Assembly: GCA_017468395.1 (NCBI GenBank)
Contig: JAFUIR010000016.1
Coordinates: forward strand, 102,624 to 166,623
DNA: 64,000 bases
Origin: Lachnospiraceae bacterium
Lineage (GTDB): Bacteria; Bacillota; Clostridia; Lachnospirales; Lachnospiraceae
Direction: 5' to 3'
Below, piece by piece: positions 23,611 through 32,132 of this stretch (the first letter of the stretch is position 1; every line of letters starts with the position of its first letter). The notes beneath the pieces were generated by a model. That model did not search any database. It was not told the origin of the DNA and saw nothing but the letters and a program-made list of their open reading frames with translations. A program made the translations under genes and the position numbers.

Positions 23611-24726
23611 ATGATATTTCAAGATAATGTAATAAAAGAATATTTGAAAAATGTTTATTTCATAACCGGAACACCTTGTGGTGGAAAGACAACGGTTTCA
23701 CGGGAGTTGGCGAAAAGGCACAATTTATTGGTTTATGATATTGATGAGCAATTTCCAAAGCATCAAAGTATATCAAATGCTACTTTTCAGCCGTCAATGA
23801 ATAAAGTGTTTAAAGTTGCCGATGAGTTTTTCGGACGCACTGTAGAGGAATATAAAAGATGGTTGATTGATAACACAAGAGAACAATTAGATTTTGTATT
23901 ACTGGATTTAATCCGTCTTTCACAAAATCAAATTGTATTGTGTGACTGCCATTTGACAGTGGAGGAAGCAGATAAATTGACGGATGTATCAAGAATAGTC
24001 TTTTTGATAAAAGACCCTTCCAATTTGGTTGATGATTACTGTAATCGCCCAGACCACCAAGGATTTAGTGAGTTTATAAACAGTGCATCTGATGTTGAAA
24101 AGGCAAAAACGACGTGTAATGAAACCTTGAAAAGCCTCAATGAGAAAAGATGTAACAATATCAAAAGCAGTGACTATTTTTGGATTGAAAGAACTGAAAA
24201 TAGCACAGTTGATGAGACTGTGAGTAAAGTAGAGGAGCATTTTGGTCTTGGTAAAAAGAATTTCAGCATGGATACTTTAGAGATAAGAAAAGTCGAAAAA
24301 GATACTGGCTTGGCAGATAAACTAATTCATTATGTTGAAAACTTTTCTTGGGAAGAGGTAAAAGAGCATACCCTATGGATGCTTCGTACTTGGGTCTTTA
24401 CAGACTGGGAGACTGTATTTGTGGCATTAGTGGATGGTCAAATTGTGGGAATGGCTTCTATCATGAAGACAGACTATTATCCGTTACCTGAAATATATCC
24501 ATGGATTTCAAGTGTGTTTGTGACGGAAGATTGTCGAGGACATAGGGTTAGTGAAAAACTGATTGATTTTGCAAATGGATATGCAAAAGAAGTGGGATTT
24601 GACAGGACATATATTCCATCAGAGCATGTCGGTTTGTACGAAAAATATGGATATCGGTATCTTAAAGATATTGTGAATTATGGGAATGGAACCGACCGGT
24701 TGTATGTGAAAGAATTGAGGGGATAG
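23611..24726 (+). CDS. Fusion of a P-loop kinase-like domain and a GNAT acetyltransferase
   Basis: This 371-residue cytoplasmic protein has two parts. Residues ~8-215 resemble small P-loop kinases such as shikimate or chloramphenicol kinases, with Walker A GTPCGGKTT followed by LLVYDIDEQFP. Residues ~222-371 are a GNAT acetyltransferase: GQIVGMASIM, WISSVFVTEDCRGHRVSEKL (acetyl-CoA-binding region) and GLYEKYGYRYL. It follows AAGGAG at 23598-23603. A kinase-acetyltransferase pairing recalls bifunctional antibiotic-modifying enzymes, but the domains are not the AAC/APH families. With the leader peptide upstream, an inducible drug-modifying role is plausible but unproven. Base composition is slightly more AT-rich than the neighbours. 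Confidence 0.8.
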   Translation: MIFQDNVIKEYLKNVYFITGTPCGGKTTVSRELAKRHNLLVYDIDEQFPKHQSISNATFQPSMNKVFKVADEFFGRTVEEYKRWLIDNTREQLDFVLLDLIRLSQNQIVLCDCHLTVEEADKLTDVSRIVFLIKDPSNLVDDYCNRPDHQGFSEFINSASDVEKAKTTCNETLKSLNEKRCNNIKSSDYFWIERTENSTVDETVSKVEEHFGLGKKNFSMDTLEIRKVEKDTGLADKLIHYVENFSWEEVKEHTLWMLRTWVFTDWETVFVALVDGQIVGMASIMKTDYYPLPEIYPWISSVFVTEDCRGHRVSEKLIDFANGYAKEVGFDRTYIPSEHVGLYEKYGYRYLKDIVNYGNGTDRLYVKELRG

Positions 24727-24734
24727 ATATTGAT

Positions 24735-24951
24735 TTTGGAGAAAAAATGAGCCATGCGACCCAGCCCAACAAGTTGTGCTGGGTCGTGGCATTCGCCACA
24801 TATATCTTCTCCAAATTAAGCCATGCCGACAGCCTCGCAAGAAAACTTGCTCGGTGTCGCGGCATTCGCCGTATTGTCCAACAACTAAATGTACTCTTAC
24901 GTGTGCAAGCACCCGACGAGTAGCATTTAGCCGTTGTCCAGCATGGCTCAT
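24735..24951. repeat. Palindrome-rich intergenic element (REP/MITE-like)
   Basis: Nested inverted repeats fill the gap between convergent genes. An outer pair is ATGAGCCATGC (24747-24757) / GCATGGCTCAT (24941-24951). Inside are CGACCCAGC (24757) / GCTGGGTCG (24778), TTTGGAGAA (24735) / TTCTCCAAA (24807), and CTAAATG (24885) / CATTTAG (24924). Two related modules both run GCCATGC...GTCG and end in the small hairpin GGCATTCGCC (24788 and 24861). No gene is present. It may also terminate both flanking transcripts. Confidence 0.65.
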
Positions 24952-24953
24952 TG

Positions 24954-26732
24954 CTAGCACGCAAATTGTGACATATATAGTTCGTAGTAGGCGCCTTTTT
25001 TGGCGATGAGTTCTTTGGCGGTTCCGGATTCTACGATGCCACGGTCGTCAATGTAGAAGATGCGGTCCGCTTTCTGGATGGTGGACAGGCGGTGGGCAAT
25101 AACAAAGGAAGTCCTTCCTGCCAGCAGGGATTCAATACCTTTTTGCACCAGAAGTTCCGTTTTGGTGTCGATGCTGGAAGTTGCCTCGTCCAGTATTAAA
25201 ATTCTGGGCATAGATACGAAAGTGCGAGCGAAGGCCAGCAGTTGTTTTTGACCGATGGAGAGACCGCCTCCACGTTCGCTAAGTTCCGTATCATAGCCTT
25301 TTTCCATTTTCATAATGAATTCGTGGGCACCCACGGCTTTGGCAGCCGCAATGATTTCTTCATCAGTGGCATCTAGTTTTCCATAGCGGATATTTTCTTT
25401 AATACTTCCTGAAAACAGGAAGTTATCCTGGGTCATGATACCCATCTGGCTACGCAGACTTTCCAACGCAATATCCTGCACATTTACTCCGTCAATCAGC
25501 ACTTCGCCGCCGGTTACGTCATAAAATCGGCTGATAAGGTTGACGATAGTAGTTTTTCCGGCACCGGTAGGACCAACCAGAGCGATGATTTCGCCGGGCG
25601 TAATGTCGAAATTTACATGCTCCAAAACTTTGATGTCCGGTGCATCTTTGTAAGCAAAAGTTACGTCTTTGAAGGTAACCTGTCCTTGGATGTCAGGTAA
25701 GTCGCAGGCGCCTTCTTTGTCGGCGATGCCGGGAGGTGTGTCCATAATCTCAAACACACGCTCAGCAGCGGCAATGTTGGTAATAATCTGGTTGTAAAAG
25801 TTACTTAAGTTCATAATAGGACGCCAGAACATACCCACATAAGAGCCGAAAGCAATCAAAGTACCTACAGAAACTTTATCGGGGCCAAGCAGCACAATGC
25901 CCGTATAATAAAGGGCGGCGCAGCCGATACCCCAGCAAAGGTCGATAACCGGTCCGAAAGCATCGTTTAGGCGGACGGCGCTGCGGTAGGATTTCTGATG
26001 CTCGCTAACCAGCGTTTCAAATGTGTCCATGGTTTCTTTTTCCGCAGTGAAACTGTGAATTACACGGATGCCGGACATATCTTCGTGAATAAAAGCGTTA
26101 AGGTTGGACGACTTTTTTCTGAAAATCTGCCAGCGTTTATGGGAGTATACCTGAATGACCCACAAGCCTAAAATCAGTAAAGGCAGACTGCTTAAGGAAG
26201 CTAGTGCCAGAACCGGATTTTTCACAATCATGATAGTCAGTACCGCGCAAATGGTAAAAAAGTCGGGAAGAAGAGTGGTAACACAACTTTCCAGCACATT
26301 CTTTAAGGAGTTAATGTCGCCGATAATGCGGGACAAAATTTTACCTGTGGGGCGGCTGTCAAAAAAGTGAAAATCCAGTTTTTGGATGTGGGTGTACAGT
26401 TCCTGACGGATGGTAAGTAAAATGCTGTTACATACTTTTGCCATGACATTCATGCGAAGTTTTACCAACAAAATCATAACAATATTAATTACCACGGCGG
26501 TGCCAAGCAAAATGGCAAGACCTTTAAATTTGCCGGCAGTAATAAAGTCGTCAATGGCGGATTCCATAATGAGCGGGTTTATCAGTGAAACAAACACACA
26601 GTAAGCCATAATCATCAGGACGCCGAAAATTGTTTTTTTATAGGAGAGCAGATAGGAGAACAGTCGCAGAAGTGTCTGCATTTTACCGGCTTCTACATGC
26701 TGCTCATCATCTTTAAAGGAATTAGTAGCCAT
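24954..26732 (-). CDS. ABC exporter half-transporter (second subunit of a heterodimer)
   Basis: This 592-residue half-transporter has an N-terminal six-helix exporter domain (residues ~25-320) fused to an ATPase domain (~345-585). Walker A is LVGPTGAGKTT, the Q-loop MGIMTQDNFLFSG, the signature LSIGQKQLLAFAR (one Gly replaced by Ile), Walker B ILILDEATSSID and the His switch IAHRLS. It lies three bases downstream of a homologous half-transporter, so the two most likely form a heterodimer of the BmrCD/LmrCD class. Those export drugs or peptides. The operon is preceded by a leader ORF and tandem terminators, a regulatory layout also seen for bmrCD. Confidence 0.93.
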   Translation of the reverse strand: MATNSFKDDEQHVEAGKMQTLLRLFSYLLSYKKTIFGVLMIMAYCVFVSLINPLIMESAIDDFITAGKFKGLAILLGTAVVINIVMILLVKLRMNVMAKVCNSILLTIRQELYTHIQKLDFHFFDSRPTGKILSRIIGDINSLKNVLESCVTTLLPDFFTICAVLTIMIVKNPVLALASLSSLPLLILGLWVIQVYSHKRWQIFRKKSSNLNAFIHEDMSGIRVIHSFTAEKETMDTFETLVSEHQKSYRSAVRLNDAFGPVIDLCWGIGCAALYYTGIVLLGPDKVSVGTLIAFGSYVGMFWRPIMNLSNFYNQIITNIAAAERVFEIMDTPPGIADKEGACDLPDIQGQVTFKDVTFAYKDAPDIKVLEHVNFDITPGEIIALVGPTGAGKTTIVNLISRFYDVTGGEVLIDGVNVQDIALESLRSQMGIMTQDNFLFSGSIKENIRYGKLDATDEEIIAAAKAVGAHEFIMKMEKGYDTELSERGGGLSIGQKQLLAFARTFVSMPRILILDEATSSIDTKTELLVQKGIESLLAGRTSFVIAHRLSTIQKADRIFYIDDRGIVESGTAKELIAKKGAYYELYMSQFAC

Positions 26733-26735
26733 AAA

Positions 26736-28466
26736 TTACGCCTCCTTTTCTACTAAAAATTCACCGTACTGTGCCATATAAGTTTCATAATACAGCCCTT
26801 TCTGTTTTAGAAGCTCTTCATGGGTGCCTCGTTCGGCAATGCGTCCATCCTCTAAGAAAATAATCTCGTTTGCATGGCGCACGGCACTGATACGATGTGC
26901 AATAATAATTTTGGTTGTGCCGGACAGACTATTTAAAGTCTGCTGAATCATGTGCTCTGTCTCCATGTCCAAAGCGGAAGTGGAGTCATCCATGATTAAA
27001 ATGGGATTTTCCTTGGACAGGGCGCGGGCGATACTGATACGCTGCTTTTGTCCGCCGGAAAGACCTACACCGCGTTCGCCGATAATGGTGTCGTAGTTTT
27101 CGGTCAGTTTTTCAATAAAATCACTTGCCTGCGCATCCTTGGATGCTTTTTCCACAGTTTGCCGGCTGGTGGCGTCGTGTTTTCCGAGACGGATATTTTC
27201 GTCAATGCTGTCGGAGAACAGGAACACATCCTGCATAACCGTGGCGATGCTGCTGCGAAGCTGCTGCAGGGAAAGATTTTTGATATCTTCGCCGTCCAGG
27301 CGGATAGTGCCTGCAGTGCTGTCATAATGACGCTGCAGTAAATGGATAATGGATGTTTTTCCGGCGCCTGTTGCACCCATAATTCCCAAAGTTTCGCCTG
27401 CTTTTAAGCAAAATGAAATGTCGGAAAGAATGGTGCGGTCACCCCGGGTAAAAGAAACATCCTCAAAAGTTATCTCACCCTTAACTTCGGGCAAAATAAT
27501 GGGATTTTCAGCCTCTGCGATAGAGGGCACTTCGTTATAAATCTTTTTCAGTTTCTTATTGGACGCGATAGCGGAAGAGAGGCTGTTTGCCAGCCAGCCT
27601 ACCATTTCCATGGGCCAGACAATATTGTTGGAATATTCCACGAAAGCACCAAGGGAGCCCAGTGAAAAATCATCATAAATAACGAAATAGCCGCCAAGCA
27701 GCAAAACTACCAAAGGAAGCAGTTTTGTAATCAGCGAAAACAGAGGATGATATTTTACAAACACCCTGGACTGCTGCATATTCAAATCATAATATCTTTG
27801 GTTGTGGGAAAGAAACTTGGTAATTTCATGTTTTTCCCTGGCAAAAGATTTTACAATACGCACGCCTGCCAGATTTTCCTCTGCCACGCGGTTTAACTGG
27901 GCATTTTCTTCACTGATATCGTCGTAAACTTTATCCAGTTTCTTTTCCAGATAAATGGCCAGAAAGCCGCAAAAAATCATACAAGCGGTAGGAAGCAGTG
28001 CCAGTTTCCAGTTTTCGCGGTACATAAAAAACAGAACCATGGAAACATGGATTACTACTTCGATAACTAACATGCCCACATAGGTCATGCCGTCCCAGAT
28101 GCGGTCAATGTCCTCTTTGATGCGGGCCATCAGTTCGCCGGTGCTGGTTTTGTCAAAAAAGTCTGCAGAAAGTTTCTGCACATGCTTAAAAGCATCGGAA
28201 CGCATGTTGGCAGCGATTCTGGCTCCGGTAATGTCAAAAAGGTACTCTTTGAAGTAGCCGAAGATGAAACGGCCGATACCGATGCCCAGGATGCCAAGCA
28301 AAAGCCAAGAAAGTTTTCCGGTTTCGCCTTTGCCGATGACATCATCAATAATTTGTTTTGTAAGTTGAGGAGAGAGCATATCTAAAGATGTGCAGATAAT
28401 CAGACTGATTACTGCAATCAAGTAAGCCGGAAGGTGCTCTCTGATGTGTGTCGAAAGTTTTTTCAT
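26736..28466 (-). CDS. ABC exporter half-transporter (first subunit of a heterodimer)
   Basis: This 576-residue protein has six membrane segments in the N-terminal half (first at YLIAVISLIICTSLDML) and an ATPase domain with Walker A IMGATGAGKTS, Q-loop IATVMQDVFLFSD, signature LSGGQKQRISIARAL and Walker B ILIMDDSTSALD. The catalytic glutamate after Walker B is replaced by Asp (DDST instead of DEAT). This is common in the degenerate site of heterodimeric exporters and supports pairing with the downstream gene. The ribosome site GGGAGG precedes the ATG. Expression is probably controlled by the leader region at 28467-28798. Confidence 0.93.
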   Translation of the reverse strand: MKKLSTHIREHLPAYLIAVISLIICTSLDMLSPQLTKQIIDDVIGKGETGKLSWLLLGILGIGIGRFIFGYFKEYLFDITGARIAANMRSDAFKHVQKLSADFFDKTSTGELMARIKEDIDRIWDGMTYVGMLVIEVVIHVSMVLFFMYRENWKLALLPTACMIFCGFLAIYLEKKLDKVYDDISEENAQLNRVAEENLAGVRIVKSFAREKHEITKFLSHNQRYYDLNMQQSRVFVKYHPLFSLITKLLPLVVLLLGGYFVIYDDFSLGSLGAFVEYSNNIVWPMEMVGWLANSLSSAIASNKKLKKIYNEVPSIAEAENPIILPEVKGEITFEDVSFTRGDRTILSDISFCLKAGETLGIMGATGAGKTSIIHLLQRHYDSTAGTIRLDGEDIKNLSLQQLRSSIATVMQDVFLFSDSIDENIRLGKHDATSRQTVEKASKDAQASDFIEKLTENYDTIIGERGVGLSGGQKQRISIARALSKENPILIMDDSTSALDMETEHMIQQTLNSLSGTTKIIIAHRISAVRHANEIIFLEDGRIAERGTHEELLKQKGLYYETYMAQYGEFLVEKEA

Positions 28467-28520
28467 AATGTCTTAAAACCTCCCTAAATAAAGCTCCTCA
28501 GTTATGTAAAATACATTTTT

Positions 28521-28557
28521 GCGTAAGAAAAGCCCATGGCAGATTGCCACGGGCTTT
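28521..28557 (-). terminator. Second terminator in the ABC exporter leader
   Basis: On the minus strand AAAGCCCGTGGCA pairs with TGCCATGGGCTTT (one G-U, which on the plus strand would be an A-C mismatch, so the structure suits this direction). The tail is TTTTCTTA. It lies between the leader ORF and the exporter genes. Confidence 0.8.
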
Positions 28558-28576
28558 ATGAAACGGGATTCATCCA

Positions 28577-28604
28577 ATAAAAAAGGAACAGACAGGCTGT
28601 TCCT
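28577..28604 (-). terminator. First terminator in the ABC exporter leader
   Basis: On the minus strand AGGAACAG pairs with CTGTTCCT across a 5-base loop and is followed by TTTTTT. It lies 29 bases after the leader stop codon. Its 5' arm GAGGAAC can instead pair with GTTACCTC inside the leader ORF (plus coordinates 28649-28656) with one bulged base. Confidence 0.85.
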
Positions 28605-28632
28605 CAAAAAAATGCACATAAAGATGAATGGA

Positions 28633-28710
28633 TTATTTCACATATCCTGAGGTAACTGCGTTAATTGCAACATATTGATTTTTAGCCTGATTGAATAATT
28701 TGTTGTTCAT
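28633..28710 (-). CDS. 25-codon leader peptide of the ABC exporter operon
   Basis: A short ORF begins MNNKLFNQAKNQYVAI and ends TSGYVK before TAA. It has a near-perfect ribosome site, AAGGAGG, nine bases before the ATG, and a promoter upstream. Two intrinsic terminators separate it from the exporter genes. The order promoter, small ORF, terminator, ABC genes is that of ribosome-mediated attenuation, for example bmrB-bmrCD of Bacillus. The peptide could alternatively be a small export substrate, but the terminators make a regulatory role more likely. Confidence 0.7.
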   Translation of the reverse strand: MNNKLFNQAKNQYVAINAVTSGYVK

Positions 28711-28769
28711 TAATGTTACCTCCTTTTCTTATTTTTTGTTTTGTTTGAACAAATAACTCAACTAAACAC

Positions 28770-28798
28770 AACATAATCATTTATTTGGAAAAAGTCAA
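28770..28798 (-). promoter_or_regulatory. Promoter of the ABC exporter leader
   Basis: On the minus strand TTGACT (28798-28793), 17-base spacer, TATGTT (28775-28770). The -35 box overlaps the stop codon of the upstream cation transporter gene. Confidence 0.7.
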
Positions 28799-29961
28799 GC
28801 ATAATTTTTGTCTACGTCAATGACGGCATAATAAGACCCTTCCATTTTTTCGATGCGGGTAGTAATGAGCCCTACAACTTCCCCATCGGGAATAGGGAAG
28901 TTATAGGGAATGAGCAAATCAAAAATAACGTTTGTGTGTGTAGGCCCTTTTACCAGACGGAAATCGTGAAGGGAGAGATTTTCGTTTACCCCTTTCACAA
29001 TGCCGGTAACAAGTTCTTTTAAACGGATGGTTTCTTCGTCGTGGATGCAGACCGGGTCCATGTGAATGACAGCATCGCACTGCAATTGTCTTTTCAGGGC
29101 ATGTTCCACATTGTCAATGGTGTCATGTAAAACTAAGATGTCCCCGTCGGCGGGAACTTCTGCATGGACGGAAATCATAATCCGGCCGGGTCCGTAATTA
29201 TGTACAATTAAATCGTGGACACCGATAATTTCCGGGTAGGAGAGAACCAGAGTTTCAATTTCTTTCACAAAATCCGGGTCGGGAGCCTGCCCCAAAAGGG
29301 GATTGATAGTGTCTTTTGCAGCCTGATAGCCGGTGTACAAAATAAAAAATCCGATAAGTACGCCGCATATACCGTCAATCTGCCAGTCAAAAAAATGGGA
29401 AATCAGCATGGACAGAAGCACAACGGTAGTGGATAAGGTGTCGCTGAGACTGTCTTTTGCGGTGGCAATGATGGCGGCGCTTCCGATTTTCTGCCCTACA
29501 TAGCGGTTGTAAAAATACATATAAAATTTTACCAGCACAGATACTACCAGGATTATTGCTACCGTAAGATTAAAATTTATTTCTACGGGAGTGATAATTT
29601 TTATTACGGAAGATTTAATCAGTTCGTAAGCCATAAATAGAATTGCCATGGACACAAACAGCCCGGACAGATACTCGATTCTGCCATGTCCGAAAGGGTG
29701 ATCGGGGTCAGCCTTTTGCCCTGCCATTTTAAAGCCGAACAAGGTCACAAGGGAAGAACCGGCATCGGACAGATTGTTAAAGGCATCTGCCGTGATGGCG
29801 ATGGAATGGCTGATGGAGCCTGCCATAAATTTAAAGAGGAATAAGAACAGATTCAGAGCAATGCCCACACTGCCGCTTAATATTCCGTAGGCTTTTCTGA
29901 CTTCCGTACTATGTATTTCGTCTGCATTCTTAATGAAAACTTTTATCAGGAAACGGAACAT
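28795..29961 (-). CDS. Cation diffusion facilitator family transporter
   Basis: This 388-residue membrane protein exchanges divalent metal ions (Zn, Mn, Fe, Co class) for protons. The transmembrane metal site motifs are visible: ADAFNNLSDAGSSL in the second helix and AKDSLSDTLST in the fifth, with the family hallmark DPDHPFGHGRIEYL between. A cytoplasmic domain with VHDLIVHNYGPG and a His/Asp-rich segment (CDAVIHMDPVCIHDEE) follows. A C-terminal extension of about 80 residues beyond the typical CDF end is common in this clade. The gene is divergent from gpmI, and the ABC exporter promoter overlaps its stop codon. Metal specificity cannot be read. Confidence 0.92.
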   Translation of the reverse strand: MFRFLIKVFIKNADEIHSTEVRKAYGILSGSVGIALNLFLFLFKFMAGSISHSIAITADAFNNLSDAGSSLVTLFGFKMAGQKADPDHPFGHGRIEYLSGLFVSMAILFMAYELIKSSVIKIITPVEINFNLTVAIILVVSVLVKFYMYFYNRYVGQKIGSAAIIATAKDSLSDTLSTTVVLLSMLISHFFDWQIDGICGVLIGFFILYTGYQAAKDTINPLLGQAPDPDFVKEIETLVLSYPEIIGVHDLIVHNYGPGRIMISVHAEVPADGDILVLHDTIDNVEHALKRQLQCDAVIHMDPVCIHDEETIRLKELVTGIVKGVNENLSLHDFRLVKGPTHTNVIFDLLIPYNFPIPDGEVVGLITTRIEKMEGSYYAVIDVDKNYA

Positions 29962-30042
29962 AGAGAGAGGCCTCCTTTATAAATTTGGTAAGTTTCTCTA
30001 TTTTATCGCATTTTATAGTAAAAAACAACGTGGAAATTACTG

Positions 30043-30071
30043 TTGCAGTAAGGCAAATTTAAGTGTATAAT
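30043..30071 (+). promoter_or_regulatory. Promoter of gpmI
   Basis: TTGCAG (30043-30048), 17-base spacer, consensus TATAAT (30066-30071). Confidence 0.8.
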
Positions 30072-30123
30072 TTACGCGGATAAAACAGAAATTATTTTTT
30101 ATACAAAGCAAAGGAGAGCAAAA

Positions 30124-31665
30124 ATGAGCAAGAAACCTACAGTTTTGATGATATTGGACGGTTATGGTCTCAATGAAAAGACCGAGGGAAATGCGGTTTA
30201 TGAGGCAAAAACACCTGTCATGGATAAATTGATGCAGGAGTGTCCTTTTGTAAGAGGTAATGCCAGCGGTATGGCAGTAGGTCTTCCCGAAGGACAGATG
30301 GGGAACTCCGAGGTTGGACATCTGAATATGGGCGCAGGACGTATCGTATATCAGGAACTGACCAGAATCACAAAGGAAATTCAGGATGGCACATTTTTTG
30401 AAAATCCCGCACTTCTTGGTGCAGTGGAAAATTGCAAAAAGAAAGGCAGTGCCCTTCATTTTATGGGACTTTTGTCTGATGGTGGCGTGCACAGTCACAA
30501 CACACATTTGTATGGCCTTTTGGAACTGGCAAAAAGAAGCGGTCTGGAAAAAGTGTATGTTCACTGCTTCCTGGACGGTCGTGATACCCCCCCTGCAAGC
30601 GGAAAAGAGTTTGCTGTGGAACTGGCAAACAAAATGGAAGAAATCGGCGTAGGTAAAATTGCATCCGTAATGGGCCGTTACTATGCTATGGACAGAGATA
30701 ACAACTGGGACCGCGTGAAGTTGGCTTACGATGCCATGACCAAAGGTGAGGGACTGACTGCTCCCTGCGGTATCTGCGCAATTCAGGCTTCCTATGACAA
30801 AGAGGAGACTGACGAATTTGTAAAACCTACCGTTGCAGTGGAAGACGGTGCTCCCGTGGCAACTGTACAGGATGGTGACAGCGTAGTGTTCTTTAACTTC
30901 CGTCCCGACCGTGCAAGAGAAATTACCAGAGCATTTTGTGATGATGATTTCAAGGGATTTGACAGAGGCACAAGAAAAGATGTTACATTCGTATGCTTCT
31001 CCGATTATGACCCTACCATCCCCAACAAAGATGTAGCATTCCACAAAGTATCCGTAACAAATACGTTCGGTGAGTGGCTTGCGGCAAACAATATGACACA
31101 GGCAAGAATTGCTGAAACAGAAAAATATGCCCATGTTACTTTCTTCTTTAACGGTGGCGTAGAGCAGCCCAACGAGGGCGAGGACAGAATCCTTGTAAAT
31201 TCCCCTAAAGTTGCTACTTACGACTTAAAGCCCGAGATGAGCGCTTACGAAGTTTGTGACAAACTGACCGGAGCAATCCGCAGCGGCAACTATGATGTGA
31301 TTATCATCAACTTTGCAAACCCTGATATGGTAGGTCATACTGGTGTGGAAAGCGCAGCTATTGCAGCGGTAGAAGCAGTGGATGAATGTGTAGGCAAAGC
31401 AGTGGAAGCAGTCAAAGAAATGGACGGTGTTATGTTTATCTGCGCTGACCACGGAAACGCAGAACAGCTTGTTGACTATGAAACAGGAGATCCTTTCACA
31501 GCTCATACAACAAATCAGGTGCCTTTCATTCTGGTAAACTACGACAGCGCATATACACTCCGTGAAGGCGGCTGTCTGGCAGATATCGTGCCCACTTTGA
31601 TTGAGATTATGGGCAAAGAGCAGCCTGCCGAAATGACCGGTAAATCTTTGCTGGTTGCAAAATAA
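30124..31665 (+). CDS. gpmI: 2,3-bisphosphoglycerate-independent phosphoglycerate mutase
   Basis: This 513-residue glycolytic enzyme interconverts 3- and 2-phosphoglycerate with two Mn ions and no bisphosphoglycerate cofactor. The metal ligands and phospho-serine are visible: VLMILDGYGLNE, then GQMGNSEVGHLNMGAG (catalytic Ser), CFLDGRDTPP, FNFRPDRARE, and the late IINFANPDMVGHTGVE and CADHGNAEQ. Length is normal. Codon use is strongly biased, as for the ribosomal genes. It has its own consensus promoter and terminator. Enolase, the next step of glycolysis, lies 880 bases downstream beyond a toxin-antitoxin pair. Confidence 0.97.
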   Translation: MSKKPTVLMILDGYGLNEKTEGNAVYEAKTPVMDKLMQECPFVRGNASGMAVGLPEGQMGNSEVGHLNMGAGRIVYQELTRITKEIQDGTFFENPALLGAVENCKKKGSALHFMGLLSDGGVHSHNTHLYGLLELAKRSGLEKVYVHCFLDGRDTPPASGKEFAVELANKMEEIGVGKIASVMGRYYAMDRDNNWDRVKLAYDAMTKGEGLTAPCGICAIQASYDKEETDEFVKPTVAVEDGAPVATVQDGDSVVFFNFRPDRAREITRAFCDDDFKGFDRGTRKDVTFVCFSDYDPTIPNKDVAFHKVSVTNTFGEWLAANNMTQARIAETEKYAHVTFFFNGGVEQPNEGEDRILVNSPKVATYDLKPEMSAYEVCDKLTGAIRSGNYDVIIINFANPDMVGHTGVESAAIAAVEAVDECVGKAVEAVKEMDGVMFICADHGNAEQLVDYETGDPFTAHTTNQVPFILVNYDSAYTLREGGCLADIVPTLIEIMGKEQPAEMTGKSLLVAK

Positions 31666-31680
31666 AATTTTGAATATTAT

Positions 31681-31727
31681 AAAAATCCACGTTATTGCGG
31701 TATGACTGCGATGGCGTGGTTTTTTTA
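31681..31727 (+). terminator. Terminator of gpmI
   Basis: CCACG (31687-31691) / CGTGG (31715-31719) with an inner ATTGC/GCGAT stem, followed by a T8 tract. Confidence 0.85.
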
Positions 31728-31838
31728 TGGAAATTTTTTACATTCCATTCAAAACACACTTTCATTCGGTTAAAGAGAAAAATTTTAATTATAATCCTCT
31801 TGCAATTACAGATTTTATGTGGTAGCATGTAGTTGAAG

Positions 31839-31860
31839 ATAAAATTATGATAAAATTATG
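31839..31860 (+). promoter_or_regulatory. Tandem 11-bp repeats before the toxin-antitoxin pair (candidate operator)
   Basis: ATAAAATTATG occurs twice in direct contact (31839-31849 and 31850-31860), 14 bases before the antitoxin ATG. Antitoxins of this class usually repress their own operon; these repeats are the obvious candidate site. TTGCAA and TAGCAT 17 bases apart just upstream may be the promoter. Confidence 0.45.
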
Positions 31861-31874
31861 ATAAGGAAGAAGAA

Positions 31875-32132
31875 ATGATACAGATCAGACCGGTATCGGA
31901 TTTAAGAAATAAGTTTCCGGAAATAGAAAATGCTGTAAAGGAGGGAGAACCGGTGTATTTGACGAAAAACGGTTATGGCTCTATGGTAGTGCTCAGTTTG
32001 GAAAAATATGCGGAATTATTGGACGCTGTTGAAAGCAAGTTGGATGAAGCGGATAGAAGAGTAGCGTTGGACAGTATGCGCTATTCCCACACAGAAATGT
32101 TTGATAAATTAAGGGGGGATATACATGGGTAG
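31875..32132 (+). CDS. Phd/YefM-type antitoxin
   Basis: This 85-residue protein has the Phd/YefM fold: an N-terminal DNA-binding part (MIQIRPVSDLRNKFPEIENA), VYLTKNGYGSMVVLSLEKYA, and a charged C-terminal tail that would wrap the toxin. It neutralises the next protein and represses the operon in this family. Ribosome site AAGGAAGA precedes the ATG. It overlaps the toxin gene by 8 bases. The pair lies between two central glycolysis genes, which may help its retention. Confidence 0.88.
   Translation: MIQIRPVSDLRNKFPEIENAVKEGEPVYLTKNGYGSMVVLSLEKYAELLDAVESKLDEADRRVALDSMRYSHTEMFDKLRGDIHG

Noticed and set aside
24776-25009. Small open frames in the palindromic gap at 24.8 kb
   Set aside because: They run through nested hairpins without ribosome sites, and their products look like translated repeats.
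30037-31134. 365-codon open frame antisense to gpmI
   Set aside because: A shadow caused by the strong codon bias of gpmI; the product is Cys/His/Phe-rich and has no recognisable domain.
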